NCBI GenBank assembly: GCA_025964675.1
Contig: JAOPYI010000177.1
Coordinates: forward strand, 1 to 64,000
Length of the DNA: 64,000 bases
Direction: 5' to 3'
From: Sphaerisporangium sp.
GTDB taxonomy: Bacteria; Actinomycetota; Actinomycetes; Streptosporangiales; Streptosporangiaceae
The notes under the pieces are model-generated. The model was not told the origin of the DNA and ran no database searches. It was given only the letters and a program-made list of their open reading frames with translations. A program made the translations under genes and the position numbers. Positions 18,446-31,093 of the stretch are shown here, piece after piece; within the stretch, counting starts at the first letter, position 1; each line of letters begins with the position of its first letter.

Positions 18446-18949
18446 ATGCCGAGCGTCTACTGCACGCAGTGCGGTCATGCCAACCCTGACGACGCCCGTT
18501 TCTGCTCGCGGTGCGGGTCGCCGCTGAGTCGTGTCGAAAACACGCCGGGGGACACCACCTCCACGATCTCCCTCAGCGGGATCGAGGCGATGGACGGCGA
18601 GGCGACGGGACAGACGCTCATCCCCGATCGGGCGGCCGTGGAGCAACTGCCTTCCGGCACGGCCCTGCTGGTCGTGATGCGCGGGCCGAACGCCGGAAGC
18701 CGCTTCCTGCTCGACAGCGATCTCACCACGGCGGGTCGTCACCCAGAGAGCGACATCTTCCTGGACGATGTGACCGTGTCACGCAGGCACGCGGAGTTCT
18801 ACCGCCGGGGCGACTACTTCACCGCCAGGGATGTCGGCAGCCTCAACGGCACCTATGTCAACCGGGAGCGCATCGAGGAGCTGCCGCTGTCCGGCGGTGA
18901 CGAAGTGCAGATCGGCAAGTTCCGGCTGGTGTTCCTCACGCGTGGGTGA
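18446..18949 (+). CDS. Zinc-ribbon + FHA domain protein (GarA/OdhI-related)
   Basis: CTQCGHANPDDARFCSRCG; FHA core GRHPESDIFLDDVTVSRRHAEF...SLNGTYVNR. Confidence 0.9.
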   Translation: MPSVYCTQCGHANPDDARFCSRCGSPLSRVENTPGDTTSTISLSGIEAMDGEATGQTLIPDRAAVEQLPSGTALLVVMRGPNAGSRFLLDSDLTTAGRHPESDIFLDDVTVSRRHAEFYRRGDYFTARDVGSLNGTYVNRERIEELPLSGGDEVQIGKFRLVFLTRG

Positions 18950-18958
18950 GGAGGAGCG

Positions 18959-19645
18959 GTGATGGGCGCGCAGGCCGCCAGGGCGTTCATGGGCATCGGG
19001 GAGGTCCTCGAGATCCTGCGGGCCGACTTTCCCGACGTCACCGTCTCCAAGATCCGCTTCCTGGAGGGCGAGGGGCTCATCGAGCCCCAGCGCTCGCCCT
19101 CGGGGTACCGCAAGTTCACCCACACCGACGTGGAGCGCCTGCGCTACATCCTCACCGCCCAGCGTGACCGCTACCTCCCGCTCCGCGTGATCAAGGACCA
19201 CCTGGACACGGCCGAGCAGGACGGGCCCACCGCCGCCAACCGGCCCCGTGCCGTCGGCGGCGAGTCGCCCGCCCCGGAGGTCCGGCTGAGCCGGGCCGGG
19301 CTGCTGAAGGCCGCAGGGCTGGACGAGGAGACCCTCGCCGAGCTGGAGGACTACGGCCTGCTGACCCCGGTCGCGCGCTGGTACGACGCCGAGGCCCTCA
19401 CCGTCGCCAGGGCCTCGGGCGCCCTTGCCAGGTTCGGGCTGCACCCCCGCCATCTGCGGGTGCTGAAGGCCTCCGCCGAGCGCGAGGCGGGGCTGGTCGA
19501 GCAGGCCGTGGCGCCCCTGCTGCGCCGCCGCGCCCCGGGCGCCGTGGATCAGGCCGAGGAGACCGCCCGTGAGCTGTCCGTCCTGCTCCAGGAGCTGCAC
19601 ACCGCCCTGGTGCGGAGCGGTCTGAGGGGCATTCTGGGCCGCTGA
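18959..19645 (+). CDS. MerR-family regulator (FtsR-like)
   Basis: GEVLEILRADFPDVTVSKIRFLEGEGLIEPQRSPSGYRKFTHTDVERLRYIL; adjacent to FHA gene as in mycobacteria. Confidence 0.9.
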   Translation: MMGAQAARAFMGIGEVLEILRADFPDVTVSKIRFLEGEGLIEPQRSPSGYRKFTHTDVERLRYILTAQRDRYLPLRVIKDHLDTAEQDGPTAANRPRAVGGESPAPEVRLSRAGLLKAAGLDEETLAELEDYGLLTPVARWYDAEALTVARASGALARFGLHPRHLRVLKASAEREAGLVEQAVAPLLRRRAPGAVDQAEETARELSVLLQELHTALVRSGLRGILGR

Positions 19646-19776
19646 CGGAGGCGCCCGGACATTTCGGGGTGCGGGGATGTTACGTTGAATTTTGCGGCGA
19701 TGGTCACGCCGCGAGCCGAGAGCCGCAAGGGAACAGGCCCGGAGCGGGCCGGCGACCCAATGAGACGGAGCAGCCT

Positions 19777-20247
19777 GTGTTGCAGATGGAGGTCGTGGGG
19801 GTCCGCGTCGAGATGCCCTCCAACCAGCCCATCGTCCTGCTCAAGGAGGCGAAGGGTGAGCGTTATCTGCCGATCTGGATTGGGATGACCGAGGCCACGG
19901 CCATCGCTCTGGCACAGGCAGAGGAGCCGCCTCCACGGCCGCTCACTCACGACTTGTTCAAGGACGTGATCGAAGCTCTCGGCGTGCGGTTGCAGACGGT
20001 GAACATCGTCGCGCTGCGGGACGGGATCTTCTTCGCTGACCTGGTGTTCTCCAATGGGGTCGAGGTGAGCGCGCGCCCGTCGGACTCGATCGCGCTGGCC
20101 CTTCGCACCGGTGCCAGCATCTTCGCCAGTGAGGATGTGGTACGCGAGGCCGGCGTCATCATCCCCGACGACCAGGAGGACGAGGTCGAGAAGTTCCGGG
20201 AGTTCCTCGACACGATCACGCCCGAGGACTTCGGTCGTGCGGGTTAG
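19777..20247 (+). CDS. Bifunctional nuclease family protein (DUF151)
   Basis: MEVVGVRVEMPSNQPIVLLKEAKGERYLPIWIGMTEATAIALA; RPSDSIALALRTGASIFASEDV. Confidence 0.92.
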   Translation: MLQMEVVGVRVEMPSNQPIVLLKEAKGERYLPIWIGMTEATAIALAQAEEPPPRPLTHDLFKDVIEALGVRLQTVNIVALRDGIFFADLVFSNGVEVSARPSDSIALALRTGASIFASEDVVREAGVIIPDDQEDEVEKFREFLDTITPEDFGRAG

Positions 20248-20369
20248 CCATATCGGGCATTTACGCTTCACGACGCGCCGGGCGGGATCGTTGACTGAGG
20301 ATCGCCCCAGTCCTACGGTGCAAGGGAAACCACGGTTGTAATTCACGAACCCCCAGATCAGACCGTGGG

Positions 20370-21017
20370 ATGAGAGAAAGCCGGAGGTCCGCAGTGGCGG
20401 TCAGCAGCGGCGAGGGTAAGACGGCCGGCCAGCACGATCCGGCCCAGCGCCAGTCGGCGCGGGAGCGCGCGGGTGAGCAGGGCCTGTTGTTCGACGAGCG
20501 GCCGGCGTCGCTGCCCGCCGACGTGGGATACCGCGGCCCGACGGCGTGCTCGGCGGCCGGCATCACCTACCGGCAGCTCGACTACTGGGCACGCACCCAG
20601 CTGGTGGAGCCGTCGGTGCGGGCGGCGCAGGGCTCTGGATCCCAGCGGCTCTACAGCTTCCGCGACATCCTTGTTCTCAAGGTGGTCAAGCGCCTGCTCG
20701 ACACCGGGGTGTCGCTCCAGCAGATACGCACCGCGGTGCAGCATCTGCGGGAGCGAGGGGTCAACGACCTGGCGCAGATCACGCTGATGAGCGACGGCGT
20801 GAGCGTCTACGAGTGCACCTCGGCCGACGAGGTGATCGACCTGCTCGAGGGCGGGCAGGGCGTGTTCGGCATCGCCCTCGGCGGCGTGTGGCGAGAGGTC
20901 GAGGGATCCCTGGCGGAGCTGCCGGGGGAACGCGCGGAGCCGGCCGACCGTGACTCCATGGAGGAGCACCCGGGGGACGAGCTGGCTCGGCGCAGAAAGG
21001 CCCGCAAGACGGGGTGA
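20370..21017 (+). CDS. MerR-family transcriptional regulator
   Basis: CSAAGITYRQLDYWARTQLVEPSVRAAQGSGSQRLYSFRDILVLKVVKRLLDTGVSLQQIR. Confidence 0.88.
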   Translation: MRESRRSAVAVSSGEGKTAGQHDPAQRQSARERAGEQGLLFDERPASLPADVGYRGPTACSAAGITYRQLDYWARTQLVEPSVRAAQGSGSQRLYSFRDILVLKVVKRLLDTGVSLQQIRTAVQHLRERGVNDLAQITLMSDGVSVYECTSADEVIDLLEGGQGVFGIALGGVWREVEGSLAELPGERAEPADRDSMEEHPGDELARRRKARKTG

Positions 21018-21188
21018 CCCTCGTCACAACGAGGGCGGGGGCGGTCGCCCGGGACCGCAGAGATCCGTAGGAAGAGCGGCGGATCTCCACTAACCCGCAG
21101 GTCAGCCACAAGTCCCGCGAACTCGGAGGACAGGGGTAACCCCCTACCTGGGGCGGGACGGTACGATTGGCGCAAGGCTTACGACCCT

Positions 21189-21425
21189 GTGCGGGAGAGT
21201 CCCTCCCACGGGCCGGCTCCGCGCTCCACGTGGTGCCGGTCGGTGACCGGGACGCCGAAGGAGCAACCTCCCCGGAATCTCTCAGGCTCACGTACCGCAC
21301 AGGTGAGGCGACTCTGGAAAGTAGACGTGCCCGCCAGGCGTGTCTCACCGACGGTGCAAATCCCTTGTTCCGGGATGAAGCTCTCAGGTCGCGATGACAA
21401 TGTCGCGCTGACAGAGGGGGAGACC
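21189..21425 (+). ncRNA. Tandem glycine riboswitch
   Basis: Two aptamer-like units (CGGGAGAGTCC...CGCCGAAGGAGCAA...AATCTCTCAGG...GACTCTGGA and GGTGCAAATCC...GATGAAGCTCTCAGGT...GACAGAGGGGGAG) upstream of gcvP. Confidence 0.9.
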
Positions 21426-21475
21426 CTGCATTCGCGCGCGCCCAGCGCCGGTCTCTACCCCTTCAGGAGGGCCCC

Positions 21476-24334
<2,859 letters not shown>

Positions 24335-24433
24335 CCCTCGGGGGCCGGTCCGGATAGGCATAATATGTCGCGCGCGACGGCGCGCCCGCGTCTCGAAGGC
24401 TCGGGGGGTTTCCTATGCGGAGGAGAGGTCCCG

Positions 24434-25267
24434 ATGGCGGCGCACGAGGTGCAGTCCGGGCGGCGGCGGATCGACGACGCGCGCAGGCTGGCCGAGAGCG
24501 GTGAGCTCGACGCGGCGGCCGAGATCTTCGCCGAGCTCGTGGCCGACGAGGAGGAGGCCGACCGCGCCCAGGCAGCCGTCGGCCTCGCCGTCGTGCTCGA
24601 GCAGCGCGGCGACGTCCCCGGAGCCAGGGCCGCGGCGCGCGCGGCCCTCGCCACCGGGCACCCCGAGTACGCCGCCCAGGCGGCCTGCCACCTGGCGCGC
24701 GGGTTCGAGAGGGACCACCTGGCAGATCAGGCCCGCGGCGCCTGGCAGGCCGTGATCGGTGTCGGCACGCCCGCCTACCTTCCGGCGGCGCACATGGCGC
24801 TGGCGCGCATCGCCGCCGAGCAGGGGGACGACAGAGAGGCAGAGGCGGCGCTGCGGGAGGCCATCGCCACCCGTGACCCGATGACCGGCTCCCTGGCGGC
24901 GCAACGCCTCGCCGAGTATCTCCTGGCGGAGGGGGAGCCGGGCGAGGCCGCCGACGTGCTGATCGAGGCGCTTGACATGCCGGAGGTCGCCGACTCCGGC
25001 CGGCTGCGCGTGCTGCTGGGCATCGCCCATCTCGACATGGCCTGCGGGGAGTTCACCGCCGCCGCCCAGAGCGGCCAGGACGCCGACAGCGCCGCGCTCG
25101 CCATTGAGCTGCTCGCCCGCACCCTCCCCCTGCGCGGGCGCGACGCCGACGCCGAGACGGTGTGGACGTACGGCCTCGACCATCCCGACGAGGGCGTGGC
25201 CGAGCAGGTGCGGTTGCGCCTGCGCCGCGACGAGGAGCCGCAACCGGACGGCGACACGAACGTCTGA
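24434..25267 (+). CDS. TPR-repeat-like protein
   Basis: Repeated A/E/R-rich helical pairs; ATG 24434 with GGAGGAGAGG SD. Confidence 0.75.
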   Translation: MAAHEVQSGRRRIDDARRLAESGELDAAAEIFAELVADEEEADRAQAAVGLAVVLEQRGDVPGARAAARAALATGHPEYAAQAACHLARGFERDHLADQARGAWQAVIGVGTPAYLPAAHMALARIAAEQGDDREAEAALREAIATRDPMTGSLAAQRLAEYLLAEGEPGEAADVLIEALDMPEVADSGRLRVLLGIAHLDMACGEFTAAAQSGQDADSAALAIELLARTLPLRGRDADAETVWTYGLDHPDEGVAEQVRLRLRRDEEPQPDGDTNV

Positions 25268-25411
25268 CCACCGCAAGGCCGCCGGACCCGCGGCGGATCA
25301 TTTCAGCTCGTGGCGAGGTGATCCTAGAACGGCCGACGCCTATCGACAACGTCGCGCGCGAGGCATCCCCCGGAAGAGGTAGAGGTGTGGTCCCCGGGTA
25401 CGGTGTCGGCC

Positions 25412-26005
25412 ATGCAGATCGTGACGCCACGCGGGCCGGCGATCGTGGAGGTCGACGAGGTGCCCGATCCGCGGTTCCTGTTCGTGCTGACCCACGGATC
25501 GGCGGGGGGAGTCGAGTCGCCCGACCTGCTGGCGGTCCGCGACGCGGTGGCCGCGATCGGGGGAACGGTGGCGCGGGTCCTGCAGCCATTCAGGGTCGCG
25601 GGCGCCCGGGCGCCGGGAGCACCGGAAAAGCAGGACGAGGCGTGGACGACGCTGGTGGCCTCGCTCCGGGAGATGTTCCCCGGCCTGGCCCTGGCACAGG
25701 GCGGCCGGAGCAACGGGGCCCGGGTGGCCTGCCGTACGGCACGCGCGGTGGGGGCTCGGGCGGTGGTGGCGCTGGCCTTCCCCCTGCACCCTCCCGGTAG
25801 GCCGGAGCGATCACGGGCCGGGGAGCTGCGCGAGGCGGGGGTGGAGGTGCTCGTGGTCAGCGGGGACCGCGACCGTTTCGGGGTGCCCGACGCGGCGGAC
25901 GCGGCACGCCTGGTGGTGCTCGCCGGTGAGGGACATGATCTCAGCAAAAACCCCGCCCAGGTGGGCGAGGTGGTGGCGAACTGGCTCTGCCCCCGGTTCT
26001 CTTGA
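25412..26005 (+). CDS. Alpha/beta hydrolase family protein
   Basis: LFVLTHGSAGG, LAQGGRSNGARVA nucleophile elbow, VVSGDRDRFG, GHDLS. Confidence 0.8.
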   Translation: MQIVTPRGPAIVEVDEVPDPRFLFVLTHGSAGGVESPDLLAVRDAVAAIGGTVARVLQPFRVAGARAPGAPEKQDEAWTTLVASLREMFPGLALAQGGRSNGARVACRTARAVGARAVVALAFPLHPPGRPERSRAGELREAGVEVLVVSGDRDRFGVPDAADAARLVVLAGEGHDLSKNPAQVGEVVANWLCPRFS

Positions 26006-26007
26006 TC

Positions 26008-26208
26008 TCAGGCGGCGCTGATGGCCAGGTCGGTGGGGCGGTGCGGGGCGATGACCGCGCCGTTGGGCAGGAGCTCCCCGGTGTCCTCGAAAAGCACGAT
26101 GCCGTTGCACAACAGGCTCCACCCCTGCTCGGGGTGGGCCGCGATCGTGCGGGCGGCTTCGCGGTCCGGCGCGGTGGTGGCCGGACAGGACGGCTCATGC
26201 GGGCACAT
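26008..26208 (-). CDS. DUF5999 family small protein
   Basis: MCPHEPSCPATTAPDREAARTIAAHPEQGWSLLCNGIVLFEDTGELLPNGAVIAPHR. Confidence 0.85.
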   Translation of the reverse strand: MCPHEPSCPATTAPDREAARTIAAHPEQGWSLLCNGIVLFEDTGELLPNGAVIAPHRPTDLAISAA

Positions 26209-26332
26209 CGGCGTGCCTCCGGATTTCTCTCTCGATCTGGTGCTCGGCCGGGGTCCTCGGTGCCGGCTGGACTGGCCGAGCCGATTCCCCCGCTCCCCGT
26301 TGGACGGGGCCGAGCCTCGTATGGTTGACGTG

Positions 26333-26473
26333 TGTGTGGTACCTCACACCTACAGAGTAAGTGTGCTGCGGGTCACACGCGGGCGACATAGCCCATTGGG
26401 ACGGTTTCGAGCCTTCGACTAGGGGGTTCGAGGGGGCCCATGGGGCTGGTTCAGCCGTGTGACCTGCGACACT
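26333..26473. promoter_or_regulatory. Cluster of three Crp-like sites upstream of the DUF5999 gene
   Basis: TGTGTGGTACCTCACA 26333-26348; TGTGCTGCGGGTCACA 26362-26377; TGTGACCTGCGACACT 26458-26473; compare TGTGA-N6-TCACA. Confidence 0.5.
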
Positions 26474-26535
26474 AGCGTGCCTCACGGAAGATAACGGTCC
26501 AAGCACGACTCGCCGCCGAACAGATAAACGAACGG

Positions 26536-27156
26536 TTACGTCTCCGCAAGGCCCCTGAGCAGGGCCTCCAGGCCGCGCTCGAAGGCGGCCACGGCCTCCT
26601 GTTCCGACTCGGTCCGCGAGCCCGGCAGGGGAGGGGCGCCGGGCTCCTCCCCGTCGCCCGCCGGGCCGGCCCAGCCCGAGCGCTGGATTTCCACCGCGAC
26701 GCTGCCCATGACGTACGCCCGCAGGCTCCGCACGGCCTGCGTCGAGTCGCCGAGGCCGGAGGCGGCGAGCTGCTCGCCCTGTTCCCGGACCGCTATGAGG
26801 GCGGTGCCCTGGGGAGGCTTGGTCAGGGCGAGGGCGAGCACCCCTGGATGCTCCAGCAGCGCCGCCCGTCCGGCCCGCGCCCAGGCGCGGGCCAGCTCCT
26901 GCCAGGTCGCGGAGCCGGAGGGGTCGACGGTGACGGTGGTGACGTGCTCGGCGAGCGCGTCCATGAGCGCCTCCTTCCCGCGCGGCAGGTGATGGTAGAT
27001 CGCCATCGCCTCGACCTGCAGGGCGTCGCCGAGGCGCCGCATGGTCAGACGGCGCAGACCCTGGCCGTCGGCGATGTGGAGGGCGGCTTCGATGATGCGC
27101 TCGCGGGACAGGGGGACGGGAGGTCGCTTCGCTGGCATAGCAGGCATGATCCGCAT
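26536..27156 (-). CDS. TetR/AcrR family regulator
   Basis: LSRERIIEAALHIADGQGLRRLTMRRLGDALQVEAMAIYHHLPRGKEALMDAL. Confidence 0.9.
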   Translation of the reverse strand: MRIMPAMPAKRPPVPLSRERIIEAALHIADGQGLRRLTMRRLGDALQVEAMAIYHHLPRGKEALMDALAEHVTTVTVDPSGSATWQELARAWARAGRAALLEHPGVLALALTKPPQGTALIAVREQGEQLAASGLGDSTQAVRSLRAYVMGSVAVEIQRSGWAGPAGDGEEPGAPPLPGSRTESEQEAVAAFERGLEALLRGLAET

Positions 27157-27277
27157 TGCGGCTTACTTTGTAAAGGGCGCCGCGCCGTACCGGCTGCCGA
27201 CCATGTCCCCACGCGGCGTACGCTATGGCGAGCAACCAACGCCGGATCACCGGCGACATGCCGAGAAAGGCAAGGCG

Positions 27278-27676
27278 ATGGCGTTTTTCCGTCCCAGTGT
27301 GAGCCGGGAGGCGGAGGTCAGGCACCACGCCGACCAGGAGGTCGGGAAGAGCTTCGCGGAGCTGCTGGAGAAGGCCCGCGAGGCGGAGCACGCCCTGCGG
27401 CGCGTCCAGGCCTCCAGGGCCGGCGCCGACGAGCTGCGGGCGGCCGGGCTCGCCTTCGACCGGGCGCTGACCGACGCTCTTCGGTCCGCTGAGGCGGCCC
27501 AGCGGGCCACCTTCGGCGTGAAGGCCTACGATGACCGCATCCGGCGGCGCAAGGGTGTGGCCACACCCAAGGGCGCCATGTGGACCGCCGAGGTCAACAG
27601 GCTCCGCACGCTCCGCGAGGAGAACCGGCTGAACGGCATCGCCCGCGTGCCGCGCCCCTTCGCACCCGGGCGCTGA
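27278..27676 (+). CDS. Hypothetical protein
   Basis: ATG 27278 with SD-like AAAGGCAAGG; coherent 132-aa C-terminal part of the 27041 ORF. Confidence 0.65.
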   Translation: MAFFRPSVSREAEVRHHADQEVGKSFAELLEKAREAEHALRRVQASRAGADELRAAGLAFDRALTDALRSAEAAQRATFGVKAYDDRIRRRKGVATPKGAMWTAEVNRLRTLREENRLNGIARVPRPFAPGR

Positions 27677-27723
27677 GACCGGCGACGGCTTCCGCCCGGC
27701 CCGGGCGGAAGCCCTCGCCGGCG

Positions 27724-29148
27724 TCAGCTCGCCCAGTCGAGCAGCGGGCGGGTGTTGCTCGGGTGCCGCAGCTTGGAGAGCGACTCCTTCTCCAGCTGGC
27801 GGATCCGCTCCCGGGTCAGCCCGAGGTGCTTGCCGATCTCGTCGAGCGTGTGCGGCTTGCCGTCGACGAGGCCGAAGCGCAGGGCCATGATCTTCGCCTC
27901 GCGCGGGGTCAGGTTGCCGAGCACGCCGCGCAGCTCCGCTCCGAGCAGCTGCCGGTCCACGACCTCCGAGGCCTCAGGGGCGTCGACGTCCTCGATGAGG
28001 TCGCCGATGGTCGTCTCGCCGTCCTCGCCGATGGTGGCGTTGAGGCTGATCGGCTGCCGGCTGGTGCGCAGCAGCTCCTCGATCTGGTCCGGCGTCTTGT
28101 CGAGCTCCACCGCCAGCTCCTCCGGGGTGGGCTCGCGGCCGAGCCGCTGGTGCATGTCACGCTCGATGCGCGAGAGCTTCGACAGCATCTCGAGCACGTG
28201 CACCGGGAGCCGGATCGTACGGGCCGAGTCGGCGAAGCCGCGCTGGATCGCCTGCCGGATCCACCACATGGCGTACGTCGAGAACTTGTACCCCTTGGAG
28301 TAGTCGAACTTCTCCACCGCGCGGATGAGCCCGAGGTTGCCCTCCTGGACCACGTCGAGCAGGGCCATGCCGCGGTCGGTGTACTTCTTGGCGACCGAGA
28401 CGACCAGCCGGAGGTTGGCCTCAAGCATGTGGTCCTTGGCGCGCCTGCCGTCCTGGGCGACCCACTCGAGGTCGGCGCGCCGGGCGGGGGTCGGCGACCC
28501 GGTCTCCAGCTTGTGCTCGGCGTAGAGGCCGGCCTCGATGCGCTTGGCCAGCTCGACCTCCTCCGCGGCGGTCAGCAGGGTGCGGCGGCCGATCGACTTG
28601 AGGTAGGTGTGAACCGAGTCGCCCATGACCGAGGACTGGTCGTCCAAGTCGAACGTCTCGCTCTGGAGCTCGGTCTCCTCCGGCTCGTTCCAGCCGTCCT
28701 CGACCTCGGTGCCGGGCTCGTCGTCCTGGCTCGCCTTGGCGGCGGTGGGGGCGGAAGCCGCCTCGGCCGTCTTGCGGGTGGTGCGGCGTGCGGTGCCCCG
28801 GGGGCGGGTCTCCTCGGGGGATCCGGCCGTGCCCTCCGGGGTCGTGATCATGGTGCGTGTCATTGCGCTCTTCGCGGTAGTCTTCACACTGGTGCTCTTA
28901 CGGGTCTTGTTCGCCGGGCTGTCGGCCCCAGGGATGGCCTCGTTCTCCGCGGCCAGGCTCACGCCGGCCTCGGTCAGCTCGCGCACGATCGAGCGGCCCT
29001 TGGCGGGGCTGATGTGCGCGGACGAGAACGCCTCGCGGAGCTCCGCGAGGGAAAGGTGACCTTGCGCTCGCCCTCGGTCGAGGACCTGAGCGAGGGGGGT
29101 CGGGGTCGCCTCGCGCTCAGTCGAGGTCGCCACGGCAGTTCGGGGCAT
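27724..29148 (-). CDS. RNA polymerase sigma-70 factor, group 1/2 (HrdB/SigB-like)
   Basis: LRLVVSVAKKYTDRGMALLDVVQEGNLGLIRAVEKFDYSKGYKFSTYAMWWIRQAIQR; region 4 LDEIGKHLGLTRERIRQLE; ATG 29148 with GGAGGTGTGCTC SD. Confidence 0.94.
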   Translation of the reverse strand: MPRTAVATSTEREATPTPLAQVLDRGRAQGHLSLAELREAFSSAHISPAKGRSIVRELTEAGVSLAAENEAIPGADSPANKTRKSTSVKTTAKSAMTRTMITTPEGTAGSPEETRPRGTARRTTRKTAEAASAPTAAKASQDDEPGTEVEDGWNEPEETELQSETFDLDDQSSVMGDSVHTYLKSIGRRTLLTAAEEVELAKRIEAGLYAEHKLETGSPTPARRADLEWVAQDGRRAKDHMLEANLRLVVSVAKKYTDRGMALLDVVQEGNLGLIRAVEKFDYSKGYKFSTYAMWWIRQAIQRGFADSARTIRLPVHVLEMLSKLSRIERDMHQRLGREPTPEELAVELDKTPDQIEELLRTSRQPISLNATIGEDGETTIGDLIEDVDAPEASEVVDRQLLGAELRGVLGNLTPREAKIMALRFGLVDGKPHTLDEIGKHLGLTRERIRQLEKESLSKLRHPSNTRPLLDWAS

Positions 29149-29401
29149 GAGCACACCTCCTCCGTCACGGAGTCGTCTTTTGATCGATGGGGTGGCGCGG
29201 CGGTTCGGCGTTCGGCGCACCAGTATCAATAACGCCAGACGGCGTGGTTTGTTCCCGCCATTTCCATTGCCGTCGCGAATCCCTCCTGATCGTCCCGCTC
29301 GTCGTGGCTGGTGGTTCCCCCTCTGCCCCGTATCGGGAACTTGACACGGCGAGGGCGGGCCGCCGCCCGGCGACCCGCCCACTGAAGCCCGCTTACCGAA
29401 G

Positions 29402-29761
29402 CTAGTTCTTCGGCTTCTTCTCACCGGTGATGACCGGGATCGGGAGCGGCTCGGCCTCTTCCATGCGCTTCTCGGTCCAGAACTCCGCGACCTTCTTCGG
29501 GTCGGGGTTCATCTCGCCGTTGGTGACGACGAAGTCCTTCGGCGCCCGGGTGGGCTCGGCGTTCTGGGGGACCTCGGGGCCGGGGATCTGGCCGGGTGCC
29601 TCGCCAGGGCCGTAGGTCTTGGAGCTTTCGGTCTGCTGGCTGACCTTGTCGGTCCTGCCGACCCGTCCCGAGGCGGCGGCCGCCGCGACGGAGATACCCC
29701 CGGCGAGGACCACACCCACCACTCCGGCGGAGATCCACATCTTGCGGGTTGGGTTCATCAA
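29402..29761 (-). CDS. Hypothetical membrane-anchored or secreted protein
   Basis: N-terminal TM/signal-like segment, then Pro-rich extracellular-type sequence. Confidence 0.65.
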   Translation of the reverse strand: MMNPTRKMWISAGVVGVVLAGGISVAAAAASGRVGRTDKVSQQTESSKTYGPGEAPGQIPGPEVPQNAEPTRAPKDFVVTNGEMNPDPKKVAEFWTEKRMEEAEPLPIPVITGEKKPKN

Positions 29762-29836
29762 GGCGTCCTTCCTAGATCCAGCTGCCTGTATGACGTGCCG
29801 GATGCGGCTTCCGGTTCCCTTGACGGGACATTGTGG

Positions 29837-31027
29837 TCAAGAAGGATCCCTTATGCCAACAAACCCGGAAATAGCGCGCCGTATCGCCACAAGATCTTGC
29901 TTGCCGTTCGGCAGCAGCGGGAGCCGGTCATACACCACCAGCGAGCGCGGCGCGGCGTAGCCCGCCAACCGTGTCTTCACCAGGGCGCGCAGCTCCTCGA
30001 GGACCGGGGGAGCGGCAGGGTCGGCCGCGACGGCCACCGCGACGACCTCCTCGCCCCACTCCGGATGCGGCCGGCCGACGACCACCGCCTCGCGGACCGC
30101 CGGATGCCCGGCGAGGATCTCCGCCACCACCCCCGCCACGACCTTCCGCCCACCGGTGTTGATCACGTCGTCGGCGCGGCCCAGCACCCGCAACCGTCCC
30201 TCCTGCAGCACGCCGAGGTCGGAGGTGACGTACCAGCCGCCGTCCAGGGCCTCCGCCGTGAGGCCGGGGCGCAGCCGATATCCCGAGAACAGCACCTGCC
30301 CGGCCAAGCGGACCCGCCCGTCCGGCCCCACCGAGGCCTCCACGCCCTCGAGGGGGACGCCGTCGTAGACGCACCCGCCGCACGTCTCGCTCATCCCGTA
30401 CGTCGTCACGATCCGCGCGCCGGACTCCCGGGCGGCGGCCAGCAGGCCGGGCGGCGCGGCGGCTCCCCCGAGCAGGATCGTGCGGAACAGGGACAGGTCG
30501 ACGCCGAGATCGAGCATGCGCCTGAGCTGCGTGGGGACCAGGGACACGTGGTCGGCGCCGCTGCCGGCCACGCTTTCGGCGGAGAAGCGCTCGTGGATCA
30601 GCGGTTCCGCCCCGCTCAGCAGCGACCGGACCAGCACCTGCAGGCCCGAGACGTGCGAGGGAGGCAGGCAGCACAACCAGCGCTCGCCCGGCCCGGCCGA
30701 AAGACGGCGCAGCGAGGCCGACGCCGACGCGGTCAGGGCGGCGGCCGACAGCTCCACACCCTTGGGCTCGCCCGTGGAGCCGCTCGTCGCGATGATCACG
30801 GCGGTGCCGTCGCGGGCCGGGACCCCGCCGGGCGACGGCCGTACCCCCTCGGATGTGACCACGTGGGTGGGCCGCAGCGCCGCGAGCGTCGCGCGCAGCG
30901 CCGGGCCGGGCAGATCGGGCGCGAGAGGAAGCACGGCGGGGCCGTCACCCAGCAGCGCCTCGCGAACCATGCCGAACAGGGCGGGACCGGGAGGTAGAAC
31001 CACCGCGTGCACAGGACGCTCACTCAC
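29837..31027 (-). CDS. menE: o-Succinylbenzoate-CoA ligase-like AMP-binding enzyme
   Basis: AMP-binding motif ATSGSTGEPKGVE; TYGMSETCGG; adjacent to menB and menD. Confidence 0.87.
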   Translation of the reverse strand: MSERPVHAVVLPPGPALFGMVREALLGDGPAVLPLAPDLPGPALRATLAALRPTHVVTSEGVRPSPGGVPARDGTAVIIATSGSTGEPKGVELSAAALTASASASLRRLSAGPGERWLCCLPPSHVSGLQVLVRSLLSGAEPLIHERFSAESVAGSGADHVSLVPTQLRRMLDLGVDLSLFRTILLGGAAAPPGLLAAARESGARIVTTYGMSETCGGCVYDGVPLEGVEASVGPDGRVRLAGQVLFSGYRLRPGLTAEALDGGWYVTSDLGVLQEGRLRVLGRADDVINTGGRKVVAGVVAEILAGHPAVREAVVVGRPHPEWGEEVVAVAVAADPAAPPVLEELRALVKTRLAGYAAPRSLVVYDRLPLLPNGKQDLVAIRRAISGFVGIRDPS

Positions 31028-31093
31028 GGTCGTAAGGTTAGTCCCGTTGAGAGGCGCCCCCCCGCCCGGCGCGCAGGTGAGTGAGGAGCGAGT

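Noticed and set aside
26421-26475. GGGGGTTCGAGGGGGCCC resembling a tRNA T-arm
   Set aside because: Arms do not pair and no acceptor or anticodon stems can be built.
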